A DNA stretch of 64,000 nucleotides from Homalodisca vitripennis. Lineage: Eukaryota > Arthropoda > Insecta > Hemiptera > Cicadellidae. The position numbers and the translations under genes are program-made. How positions within the stretch are numbered: position 1 is the stretch's first letter; the number at the start of each line of letters is the position of its first letter. Positions 21,712 through 33,111 of the stretch are shown here, piece by piece. Location: NCBI RefSeq assembly GCF_021130785.1, contig NC_060207.1, forward strand, positions 193,679,501-193,743,500, read 5' to 3'. Below the pieces are notes generated by a model. It was not told the origin of the DNA and searched no databases. It worked only from the letters and a program-made list of their open reading frames with translations.

Positions 21712-22473
21712 TACGAGGGGTATTAGAAAAATAAGGTTCCCATGATTTTTAAAAATAGACAGCTCTATATTTCTACCCAGTGTTATACATCAATTTAAAA
21801 CTTAAAAGTTAAGCTATTTTTCTACATAATCACCGTTTCTGTCCAAACACTTTTGTAGACGATGCTCTAACTTTTTTATCCTCATGTTGTACAATTCTGC
21901 CGCCAATCCTTTGAGGAATCGAGTAACCTCTTTCTTGACTTCATCATCGGTACTGAAGCGTTGGCCACCCAAGTGTTCCTTTAATTTTAGGAATAAGTGA
22001 TAATCACTTGGGGCTATGTCTGGGCTGTAGGGGGGATGGCCGATATTCAACCAATATTGTCTCAACTTTTTCAACAACTCCATTTGAAACTGAAGGCCGT
22101 CCACGTCGGATTTCATCGTGAATTTCCATGCGGCCTTCACTTGAATTCTCTACACCATTTCCCGAACGTGTTGAACAGATATGCAATTTTCCCCATAAAC
22201 TTCGATTAACTGACGATGAATTTCAATAGGTGAAATCTGTTTTGCATTTAAAAAACGTATCACAGCACGAATTTCGCATCTGGCGGTAACAACGATAGGG
22301 AGCTCCATCTTCGAAAGCAGTTAGGCCGGCACTGTTGGACGTAGCGAGGCGCGAGTGGTATGGATAGAGAGAGGGACAACTGATGAGTAAGACAGTGTTG
22401 CCAGATTTCTCCCAAAAATATTGCATTCTGTCTTTGCGGCATAGGGAACCTTATTTTTCTAATACCCCTCGTA
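21712..22473 (-). mobile_element. Internally deleted mariner element with perfect terminal repeats
   Basis: The 30 bases at 21712-21741 are a perfect inverse of 22444-22473. The outermost TA on each side is the mariner target duplication, leaving 28-bp terminal inverted repeats. The element is about 760 bases, against roughly 1.3 kb for an intact mariner. A transposase remnant on the minus strand retains the first helix-turn-helix part and the C-terminal third but has lost the middle. Perfect ends mean it could be mobilised by a transposase in trans. Confidence 0.95.
21814..22308 (-). pseudogene. Mariner transposase remnant
   Basis: Starts at ATG 22308 with MELPIVVTARCEIRAVIRFL and a helix-turn-helix segment (QISPIEIHRQLIEVYGENCI). 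A frameshift then hits near the ...HVR-KWCREF site. The next frame gives RMEIHDEIRRGRPSVSN, then a junction caused by the internal deletion, then HPPYSPDIAPSDYHLF (third catalytic Asp of the D,D34D triad) and CLDRNGDYVEK to the stop. The first two catalytic aspartates are missing, so it is inactive. Confidence 0.93.
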
Positions 22474-24200
22474 TAAAACAATACAGGATTTTAAAAAATA
22501 AACATAAACTGATTTGTGGATGTCAATAAGGATGGAGACTGAAAAACCAGTGGAATTTCAGCCCCAGAAATGATAATCAATTCCAGACAACAAGGGTCCT
22601 TGAACATCTTCAATGAACTTTTTGGTTATATTTTTGGGTTAGTTATTAGATTGTATTTTTACAAATGTTTCATTTGTTCTCTTACTCATTTTCCGCAGCA
22701 AATGTGTTAAGTTCAGCTTAGTCTTCAGTCAAAGTCGAATCTCAAACTTTCCACAAAAGATTTGGAACCGAGCATCTTGGTGAGATTTGACAAATCGTAT
22801 CTACCGAGATTCATGGATTACTGAATTGAGTTATTTTCATGTCATACTACTTCCAAAAAAGTTTGGTAGTCAATAACGTTGAAAAAGATAATATCCTTTC
22901 AGATTTGCTGAGGTCGACTGTCTCCCTCCTCCTATAATCTGTATAACACTCCCAATAAATGGGATACACAGCAAGTACCACTAAAATCATGATTAAATAC
23001 TGTATTCAAAAGTAATTAGTAGTTTCAGGCTCCAAATTACGCTGTGCTGTATTCAATTTCATATACCATAATACAATAATTATTAAGTTTTCATGATACT
23101 TGTTGTCAATAAATATTAAGACGGATGAACTGTAAATCCAGTGTTTTGCTGCAGAGAATTAAACAAACCTTTAACTTGTATAATAAACATACATTTGAAT
23201 CTGTAATGCAATCAACTATATTGGTGATATGAACTGGAAAATTGCTTTGTTCAGAAGCTAAATTACAAGACATTATTCACAAATATTAAAAAAAATGGTA
23301 GAATGGTTTGTTTGGTGATAATTTTATTCCCAATCATACATAGGCTAGAAATTATAAAAATGGTGAATTATTTTTTGAAATTCAGGAAGATCATTTGAGA
23401 TTAAAAAATTATGGATTTGACCATTTTAGCTATATAATTTATAGATTTCCAAACACAATTAAAATATAATATTTATTATTGTTTACAGATTAATGAATAA
23501 TTTCATCATTAATATTTTAACAGCTAAGTTTTCCGGTTCAGACCGGGTATGTGAATAATGTAATAAAATGTGTACCCAATGTTTTACACACACTGTGAAC
23601 AGGAAAACCTATATGTTGGTTACGAAGTTACAGTACAAACCTAAGAATTAATATTTTAAAATGTTCTACAAAGGTAAATCTGTGCTATTAGCACCAAAAA
23701 ATTATAAAAGAAGCACAAACCCGTAAAATCAAAACAAGAAAAAGAATGATGGTAATTAATAACAATAGACGGTGGTAATATTTAACAAAACATACAATTT
23801 ACAACATTGAGATTAACTAAAAAAACAGTCCAGTTCATCATTGATCACATAATAATATTACTCATTTATAAAAACTTGAAACACAGCCATTAATTCCTTA
23901 TTATTTATATGATGAAAGTACAATTCAAGCATCAAGTAAGGTCTTTTATTTATGTAGCAATAGTTTGTGTTACATAATCTTACATGTTTTACAAATGGTT
24001 AATGTGTTTACTGACTCAAGTGTGAAACTTGCCTTACTCATGATCAGAAATACACACAGTATCTCCTAATTGTATAGAGTTTAGTATGGTGCTCTTTATG
24101 ATTTACATAATACTTGACAAAATTCAATACTTCTTATTATAACACATCAATATTTAAGCTAAAACAAATTATTAGTAGACTTACTTATTCAGAGATTCCC
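22474..24200. other. AT-rich stretch, nothing recognised
   Basis: If the block is read on the minus strand, this would be intron upstream of the 21275 exon. The exons for the missing ~250 residues of RalGAP-alpha were looked for here on both strands and not seen. Confidence 0.45.
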
Positions 24201-24297
24201 CCCCCCCCCACCCCCCCCCCCCCCCACCCCCCCCCCCCCCCACCCCCCCCCCCCCCCACCCCCCCCCCCCCCCACCCCCCCCCCCCCCCACCCCCCC
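24201..24297. repeat. (AC15)n array 2, exact 16-base period
   Basis: A residues at 24210, 24226, 24242, 24258, 24274 and 24290 are each separated by exactly 15 C, identical in period and orientation to array 1. The two arrays bracket the opposite-strand RalGAP-alpha block. Confidence 0.95.
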
Positions 24298-24752
24298 AAG
24301 TTATAGTTCAGGAGCTGTGACTGCGACAACCGCACCTCCGGGAACCACCACCAGTTCGTGAAATCAAGCTCTTCAAAAAGTCTGTTTTACTTCTTTAATT
24401 TCAATAAGAAGTTTGGTTTTAGAAAGTACATTTCCTATACAAAAACATGTTTTGCTTATTAATTTCATTACATTTCTTTTTCTATTCACCCGAGACTTTA
24501 ATTTTATTATGGATTCAATTTGTTTTGTCAAACAGAAATGTGTTATATTTGTGTTTTAAAAGGAACTGAGACATTTGATTAATTGTAAACTATTTCCTAA
24601 TTTATATCTCTCATTGTGTTTAGCAGCTTATTAAGGTCTAGTTTATCGGTACAAGCAACTATATCATTCATCATTAAAATGATTAGCTGAATAATCATGA
24701 AACGTATTTATTCCAACAGAGTCGATAACTAAATATACTCCAGTCATCATAT

Positions 24753-25545
24753 CCAAGTGGAGTATATCAGCCAAGATAACATCATCATTATCAATGGGGC
24801 TACAAGCCAGATAAAGTCAGCTACATAAATAACTACTCCACCTGCAAGCTTCTGCTTTCATTATGTCCAAGTGGAGTATATCAGCCGAGATAACATCATC
24901 ATTATCAATGTGGCAACAAGCCAGATAAAGTCAGCTACATAAATAACTACTCCATCTGCAAGCTTTTGCTTTCATTATATCCAAGTGGAGTATATCAGCC
25001 GAGATAACATCATTATTATCAATGTGTGTACTAGCCAGATAAAGTCAGCTACATAAATAACTACTCCACCTGCAAGCTTCTGCTTTCATTATATCCAAGT
25101 GGAGTATATCAGCCGAGATAACATCATCATTATCAATGTGGCAACAAGCCAGATAAAGTCAGCTACATAAATAACTACTCCACCTGCAAGCTTCTGCTTT
25201 CATTATATCCAAGTGGAGTATATCAGCCGAGATAACATCATTATTATCAATGTGTGTACTAGCCAGATAAAGTCAGCTACATAAATAACTACTCCACCTG
25301 CAAGCTTCTGCTTTCATTATATCCAAGTGGAGTATATCAGCCGAGATAACATCATCATTATCAATGTGGCTACTAGCCAGATAAAGTCAGCTACATAAAT
25401 AACTACTCCACCTGCAATCTTCTGCTTTCATTATATCCAAGTGGAGTATATCAGCCGAGATAACATCATCATTATCAATGTGGCTACTAGCCAGATAAAG
25501 TCAGCTACATAAATAACTACTCCATCTGCAAGCTTCTGCTTGTTA
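24753..25545. repeat. 114-bp tandem repeat, 7 copies
   Basis: The start word CCAAGTGGAGTATATCAGCC recurs at 24753, 24867, 24981, 25095, 25209, 25323 and 25437, always 114 bases apart. Copies differ at a few diagnostic sites. GTGGCAACAAG (copies 2, 4) alternates with GTGTGTACTAG (copies 3, 5), and copies 6-7 carry GTGGCTACTAG. That implies expansion in two-unit steps. No coding frame; satellite-like. Confidence 0.97.
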
Positions 25546-25879
25546 CATTTAGAAAACATGTAAAGTCTAGTATCCCATATTAATCTGCTCCTTCTTCATC
25601 TACCCAAATTTAACTCAAGACAAGTACATCTGGACTTCTTGTCAATTCCTGTAGTTTTAGTAAAAGTATGCCATTGTTTTCCTTAGGCTCCAGATATTTT
25701 GCTGGATAATAATTAAATCTTTTAGGCAATCTTTGAAAACATTGTTACTAAGAAACTTTAACGGTTAAAAAGACATTTAGAACACAATAATACAATGCAG
25801 TTACTAAGGCACCATTCAACCAATATTTTACCTTCGTATAAATATTTTAATTAAATAAAATTTTTCCAACATTTTTAAT

Positions 25880-26760
25880 TCATTCTGATGGAGGTATTTG
25901 TGTTAAGTGCAGCATTTTCATTTCCACTTGTTCCACTGTAGTTAGAGCTATCGCTTTGGAGCCTTCCTCCACACAAATAACACCGTTCTTCACATAAACA
26001 AATTGCATAAAGTTCCTCTTCAAAGCTCTTGCTGTGTTGAAAACATGGTGCCTCGCTGCTGTTAGGCTTTCATTCGTGTAAACCACATCCGCTAATCCTA
26101 ACCATTCCTAAATCTGTATTATAATTTTTTTAAATTTTTTTTTTTACATTTATATTTACGTAAGAGTTCCTCTTTAATGTTTCTTCTTGTAAAACTAACA
26201 ATAATATATCTTGATCTCCGACCACTTTCACCTCTTGGGCTACAATTTCATCTACAAGTATTCTTAAGCTGGTCTTAACCTTATCTGTTTCAATTAATTT
26301 TTCGTTCTTTTCCTCAGCTACTCCACTTATTTCTAAGCAACTTGATCTTGAGTACTGCTTTATGTGAGCAATCTGTTTTCCAACTCTTTTCTAACATATT
26401 TTCTTTTCATATTTTCAAAACTTGTTTCATACTGTAACAGACATTTGATTAAGTGAATCTCATACATATCAACTAATTTGTTGAAAGTTTCGATTCGAGT
26501 TTCACAATTTGGTCCCTTGATTCTTCTCGCATTTTTTCAATGTTTACCTTCTCTTTTGCCAGTTTGGTTTCAACTCTCATGCTTTCTCTTCTGAATCTCT
26601 TTTATAAATCACAAAGCCATATTCATTTATATTTTTCAAAGTATTCTACATCATCCTTTGACCTCTAGTCACATGAACCATGACAAAACAATTCACAATA
26701 ATGACACGTAATCGTTGTCTGGTCGTAATGACTTTTCAACATATATAGGCTACAACTACC
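25880..26760 (-). mobile_element. Decayed LINE ORF1 (PHD-like finger, coiled coil, FP-type C-terminus)
   Basis: Read on the minus strand from 26760 downwards. A Cys/His cluster (CHYCELFCHGSCD near 26665-26703) comes first. A charged coiled-coil stretch follows (RVETKLAKEKVNIEKMREES near 26520-26600). Last is VVYTNESLTAARHHVFNTAR with FVYVKNGVICV near 25900-26090. The last part matches the FP/zinc-finger-associated C-terminal domain seen in ORF1 of insect CR1/Jockey-type elements (form IYINE-LT...KYVWVKNGKI). Several stops and frameshifts separate the pieces. Confidence 0.75.
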
Positions 26761-26910
26761 ATACATTTTGATTAATAAAGACGAAAATGAAACAATTTGC
26801 TGGGGGAACAAAACAGTACTCAATATTGTGTCTATATATTGAGTAGTGCGTTCTTTTCTAAAATACAAAAGTCCCAAATGCGTAAAAAACGTTTCGAGAG
26901 GCACTCTGCA

Positions 26911-26984
26911 TATAAATATATATATATATATATTAAAAAATTTATATATATATATATTTAAAATATAAATATATATATATATAA
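26911..26984. repeat. AT-rich palindromic microsatellite
   Basis: Three (TA)n blocks separated by short A/T spacers; can form hairpins. Confidence 0.85.
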
Positions 26985-26989
26985 ACGTG

Positions 26990-29385
26990 GATTGTGTTTG
27001 ATAAAAACAATTTCTATTTCAATTTATATATTTCAAAGTATACATTAAATAGTGCTTTGTATAACTAAAAGATGTTCCAACTTCAACCATAATAGGTAAT
27101 TGATTTGTAATCGTATAAGTGTAGAAATACTTTCAATATTAAAATTAAGGTGACAATTTTATGGACCAGTGACTATTTTCAAATAAAATGTTATTTGAGA
27201 TAAAACGTAAATTTAAAATTTTCTATTGAAAATGTATATACAACAATACCAATGTCTACTATTGGGATGTCTCACATACTTCTTTTCTAAATCAAATCTA
27301 AAAAATAACTACTACTACTAAGTTAATAGTTAAACCCAACGGATAGGCCTTAAAAATATTTAAATCCATTAAAGTGCACTTGGCGAATGCAAAAGTGAAA
27401 ATGGAAAAATATAAGTTTATTAACTCATTCATCAATTGAATTCTAAAACTCGCGTTATATGGGAACCGGCATGTTTTAAGAAATCATGGTGCATCAGTCT
27501 GTGCAAACCCTCTCCTAGTGTCAAAAAATAAAACAATGAAAACAGCAAACATGGAACCCTCAAAGAATTAAAAATACAATGGAACAATATTTTTTGGCAT
27601 AATTAGAAATATCTTTTAGCTTGGTTACTCTTTACAAACCATAAAATTCTCTAATATGAATATTCACAAGTAGGTTAAAACATTTGGGAGGTGTTGCATT
27701 GTTCTCAAACAAGGCACAAATAAGGAAAATTCACTTGTTCACTGATGTAGAAAGCTGTGCTTTGAAGTACCTGGCTTCAATCTGATACGACATAGTAATT
27801 AAAAGATAATAGGTTTCGCGTTGTATCTTACACCAGTGAACGGCCTTGATGATTATTAGGATTGTTAAGAATAAAAGAACAACATATATATATGGTACGA
27901 ATTTTGTCTGACTCCTTGTGGGCCGTCCCCAAAGGGATTATCTGGTCGGTAATTGGGCAGATATGTGCGTTACTATCACCAGTAAGCACGTGTGAACTTT
28001 GGTATGTTTTTAAATTGTGGTTTAAAAATTAAAAAAGAGGTTCCAGACTTAATTGACACCCTTTATATATGTGTGTGTGCGCGCGCGCGCGCGCGTGTGT
28101 GTTTAAGCATGTACGCACGTACGTACGCGCGCGCGCGCGTGTGTATTGGTATTGTTCTTACAAGTTTATTGTTACTGGCTCCATTATTAGCAAATTAATT
28201 TTAAAGATGGAATATAATGCATTACATCTTAAAATGCCGTACGAACGATGGTTTTGAGTTTGTTTAAAAATTTATTTATTCTGATATTTTCTCGCTACTA
28301 TCACGGGTACCCATAATACTAATGTAAAAATGTTTGCTACAGCTCAGTTAATAATATAGTGATTAATGTACCAGTTATGCCAGTTTATAATGATCGCCAT
28401 TACTTTGCAGAGAGCGCAGAACATCTTGAGTCCAAGATTCCGATCCGAAGAAAGCAGAACACTGCTTACGCTTATATGGGATTTTTAACTTGATCACTTA
28501 AAAAAATTAAGACGATACACAAGAAACAAAAATTGGGATTATTTTGCAATTTGAGACATTAATTTTTATTTATTTTCATCAAATCTATACGCTCAATCTA
28601 CAACTATGTTTTGGTAGCTGTAGCCTCCCTTTCAGAAAGCTTATCTTAAACCACACTCCGATGATTTTATGTGGTCTGGAAGAAAATTCTTTGTTGTTCA
28701 ATCGGCAAAAAGATAGCAATATCAGTGACAAGGAATCAGGAATGCGGGTACTTCATATTCTTTTATCGTCACTGATACCATTGTTGGTGAAAATAAAGAT
28801 AATACAGTAAGGTAACCGACCAAAGGTTTTACCACCTTCATGGAATTGTTTAAAATACAGAAATCCACATATTAGGAGTGCTTTTTACAGATAAAATCGT
28901 ATGCCATATCGTACTAAGCCTGACTTTTATTTGTCATACAAGTACTTTAAACAAGTTTTAAAATATAAATTGTATTGTAAAAATTACCTACTACTATCGA
29001 ACTCGAAGTTGCCTATGTAGAAATGAAACCTCACGCAAAATGTCGAATAACGTGGGAATATAAAGATATACACACAAACTTAAATGAAATTTTTTTCAGT
29101 CTCTCAAGTTATAAGCCTTAAAACCCTTTAACGGGTTTGTGTTTGTGCCTAAAATATGTTGTTTTGCAGAATTGTTCTTTTTGCTTTTTTAATTTGAGGT
29201 TTTTATAGTTTGATATATACTTTTTATATAATTAGTATATTTTTAAAATTGGTTTTAGTTTTTATGTATGGTCCATTATCATTTTCACTATCCGTTACCT
29301 TATCATCAACACTCAAACTAAGCTAATCGTCTGTTTGTGCGTCAGATATTTCATGGTACAATAAACACTACAAATAAAACAATAA
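26990..29385. other. Intergenic/intronic AT-rich stretch
   Basis: Apart from the GT/GC microsatellite at 28069-28144 there is no supported feature. A weak exon-like patch (acceptor TTTGCAG at about 28411, open about 70 bases) was noted near 28412-28480 without a family match. Confidence 0.4.
28069..28144. repeat. Alternating purine-pyrimidine microsatellite (GT)n/(GC)n/(ACGT)n
   Basis: Runs of GT, GC and ACGT in strict purine-pyrimidine alternation; potential Z-DNA. The Arg/Ala-rich ORFs over it are artefacts. Confidence 0.9.
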
Positions 29386-29466
29386 AACACTCCAGGACGG
29401 GTGACACGGAACAACACGCAGCAGCTGTCAGCACTGTGCGACTGCAGCAAGCTGACCAAGGTGCAA
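29386..29466 (+). other. GC-rich exon-like island upstream of LGR1
   Basis: An acceptor-like AACACTCCAG is followed by about 66 GC-rich bases open in one frame (RVTRNNTQQLSALCDCSKLT) up to an AAG|GTGCAA donor-like site. It is 1.1 kb upstream of the first recognised LGR1 exon. It contains Cys-x-Cys, as an LRR N-cap might, but the match is too weak to assign. It could be a first-exon part, 5' UTR or chance. Confidence 0.25.
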
Positions 29467-30606
29467 ACACTTACGAGATTGGATCAAGGAAGTGCTGACA
29501 TGATGTAGGAAACGCCAGAACTACTTACGCGACGCGTGGCTGTCATTAAAATGTTTATTGCACAATATCACCTCAGAAAATAGAATAAAACATGACAATT
29601 ATAAAGCTGCGTAATATTACGTCAGTAACACAATTTTACACAATTGCTATGAACGTAATATTACGTCAAAAACTCCTGCAGGAGCGCTTAGCTAATAACA
29701 CTCGTATTTTACCTTTTGTTGTTTGTTTAACAAGGCCTTCGCTTTTTATAAAAAAATATAATTTAAAATTTTGAGGGTTGTATTAAGATTTTCAAATACC
29801 ATATGATGGAAAATGTAGCTTCAAACAAATGCAGTTTCTTTAAAAAAACAATTCACTATTCGGAAATATCTTCACATTTTGAGGAGAAAATCCCCATTAA
29901 AAGCGTGTTGTAATTCATCATATTTACACAGAGATATAAAATAAATGAAAAGAAAGTTCGAATTTGTTGAACGTTATATTTGGAAAATGAGCCGTGAAAG
30001 GCCATCAAAAGCGAACATAAGTTATTGATAGTTGATCTCTCATATGGCACTGTATACATAGTAATATTACTCAACCAGTGAAATTAGACTCTGCTGAGGT
30101 AATCATCCTATTCATACTCCATAAATTATCTGCAATACTAGCAATATTAATGTGCGCTGTGGTGGTGGATAGTGAATATTTAATTAGTACACGTATCAGT
30201 TTCTAGTTTCTCGGTGAAATCTAATAACCGTAATAATGCTTGGTGAATTGGAATGCAATTAATAGATTAGCTTAGCAAAACCAGAAAAATTATAATATAA
30301 GTTCTTTTTCAAACTTACTATCCTTACTTTTAAAACTGTGCAACAAGTATAAAATTAGAAACTCCACAAAATAGGTTTTATCTATTCGTTAATTTGTAAA
30401 ATTTACTTAAGAAGGATTAATATCCACATTCAATTACATTTTAAATTTATTTGAAAATATTTAGATCCCCTATTTTTCCTAGCTTAGCTTCCATACTGTT
30501 GCCTAATATTTATATTTGCATGTACTACATTTAAAAATAGCAACAATTAAATCTTTCACGCAACTTGCAGCTACTACAGTAATTCAATGTGAATGTTTTG
30601 TTTCAG

Positions 30607-30681
30607 TTCGATATCATTGAAAGACATGGAAGAGATCAACGCGAACGCGTTTGTTCCATACAGTGATACCTTGCAAGAGCT
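30607..30681 (+). CDS. Lgr1: LGR1 LRR exon 1
   Basis: 75 bases, acceptor GTTTCAG, donor GTAAGT. Reads [20 protein letters not shown], then TLQEL. First base completes a codon from an exon not identified; ends phase 2. Confidence 0.88.
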
Positions 30682-33025
30682 GTAAGTTTTGTTATCATTT
30701 TAAATAAATAAAGTAGCCTTTTTTACTCACATATATTTTGATTTGTAATCATTTATTGTGATAGTATCTAATCGTCATTGTAAGGCCAGAAACTGTTTGC
30801 AATGTATATACACACAACCTGGGTTTTTTTGAAATCGACACAACATTTTCTCTAAGAAAGAAACCTATCGTCAACTACGCTAGTTTTGATGGAGGTCGAA
30901 ATGGCAGGGTATCAAAATTGTTTAAACTATGCAATTAACTTTTTTCTCATATACAATCTTTAGTCAGTACGACCCAGTACAAACCAATCCATGGATAACT
31001 AATTACATATTAAGTGCGTGACAGCTAACCATGTACAAACCATTACAGTGGGGAAATTTCTGTCTCCTTAATCTAGTTGTAGTCAATGGCGTAGTTTAGC
31101 GGGTACAACGGTTATCGCCAGATAACCGGATCAAGCAACATCGAGCGTGGCTACTGCTTGGATGGGTGACCGCTGAGCAGTCCTGTCATTGCAAGCAACC
31201 CGCCTGCCCGGCCGTTGATGGTTCGGAGTCACCTTTAAGCTGTTGTTTCTCACGTTAAGTGTTCGAGAGGGCTAACTTCGCCTCGTAAAATAAGACATTT
31301 AATTTACTTTGTCTGGCGGTTGGTGGTATAAATATTATTGATGTCTGGTGGTCAGTTTTGTGCTGAAAACATATAATCTGAAATATTATTGTTTCATATG
31401 TTTAACAATTTCGATACCTTTCCATTCCAGCCTCCTCCAAAACTATCGTAACTGTCTTAAAAAATGTTAATTTAATTCTTACAAAAGGGTCTCTATTGTT
31501 TACAAAGAAATCCAGGTTGTGTACTTATTTCTTATATTTTATTGTGTAAAAGTGGTTCTCGGTTTAGGAGCCGAGTGTAGAGCCTGTTAAAAGTCATTTA
31601 TGTGTTTTATAGTAACAGCCGGTTAGATAACTCAATTAAATTGTGCGTTTTTATCTATTTTTAGTTATTTTAGTATTTTTATTGCTGTATTCGGCTAGCA
31701 TGAAAAAGGGTACGTGGCTGGTAAAATAAAAAATGAGGCTGAGGAAATTTATCCTCCATTATCCCCTGAAAGTGCTAGATTAGTAAACCTTAATTGAAAA
31801 CTAGTAGGTACTAAAACTATTGTTTTAGTGTTTGGAATATATAAGGGTATATAGTGCATATTAAACATTAACATGAACTTTAAAAACTTAGCATCTATTA
31901 AACTATTAACTTTAGAAAACTAAGTAGCCTGACTTTATTTGTAAAAGATTTTATGAAGAAAAGCAATTTTTAAAAAGCTTAGGATTTTTAATAAACTTTG
32001 CGAAGATATAAAATGTAAACTTAAGTTTACAAACGCGATATCTAAGAGTTTGTGAAGAGATGTCGTAGTGGAGAGCTAAATGGTAGTTGTCTCTACTGGT
32101 CTACATGGTAGTAGTCGATGATAAAATTTAGCTTTATAATATTAATTTTTACAACAAAAAACCCACAAACAGACAGGACAGTAATTAAAAATATTGAGAA
32201 ATATGAGCATATAAGAATCCAAACATATTTATACTTTTTTACAAACTGTTAAGTTTATTACTATATAAAATGTGTTGCAACGAAGAAAAAGAGCCAGAGT
32301 ATATAATATATAGTAGAGTGTCGTTCAAACAAGTTTTATGAAACCGAAATAATTGAGTGAGGTAATATTTAGTCAGGGATAAAACACAAAATCATCAATG
32401 TTATAGGAAAACGCTGTTGAGCAAGTATTGCGCTTGCAGATCCATTTCATTATATTGGAAGAGCGATGACCTTTCTTTTACGCTGCGTTTATTGTATGGT
32501 CGTTAGTTATTTAAATACAAAATTACTTAGTTTTCTTACAATTGATTTCCTTAAAAGGTTGATTAATTGATGTAATTTAATCTATACCAATACATAGCTT
32601 TATAGAAGTACCTTTAATGTGTACTTGAAGTTGTCATATAATTTTGTAGATTAGATACATTTTCTAAACTCACACTAAGCACGTATCATATCAATATAAT
32701 AATTGTCATACGCAAACAACTTAGACATACAATTAGACAAATAAAGATATAGCCACGTGTTAAAAAAAGTACGTGGCAATAAGTGCACTTGTCAACTTTA
32801 TTCTTATTACACTTCACTTTATGATTTCAATTGTTTGCACCTTCATTGGTGAGTTTGAATTTGTCCTAAAGGGCGAAATTGATTTCTTATACAAAAAAAT
32901 GTTTTATATATAAATATATACACACACAAATATGTGTGTGTGTGTGTGTGTGTGTGCGTGCGTGCGTGAGTGAGTGAGTGAGTGAGTGCGTGCGTGCGTG
33001 CGTGAGTGAGTGTGTGTGTGTGTGC

Positions 33026-33111
<86 letters not shown>

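Noticed and set aside
21814..22308. Active mariner transposase
   Set aside because: Frameshift after the helix-turn-helix and loss of the first two catalytic aspartates.
24114..24320. Proline-rich ORF over poly-C array 2
   Set aside because: Same repeat artefact; no splice or family support.
24298..24365. RalGAP-alpha exon right after poly-C array 2
   Set aside because: GC-rich, and one frame is open for about 20 codons, but it does not match the expected family segments on either strand.
24753..25545. CRISPR-like array
   Set aside because: Units are contiguous 114-bp tandem copies without unique spacers, in an animal genome.
27992..28257. Arg/Ala-rich small ORFs
   Set aside because: Frames through the GT/GC microsatellite; no start context or homology.
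31118..31180. Functional 5S rRNA gene
   Set aside because: Only the internal promoter part matches; the ends and the required stems are missing.
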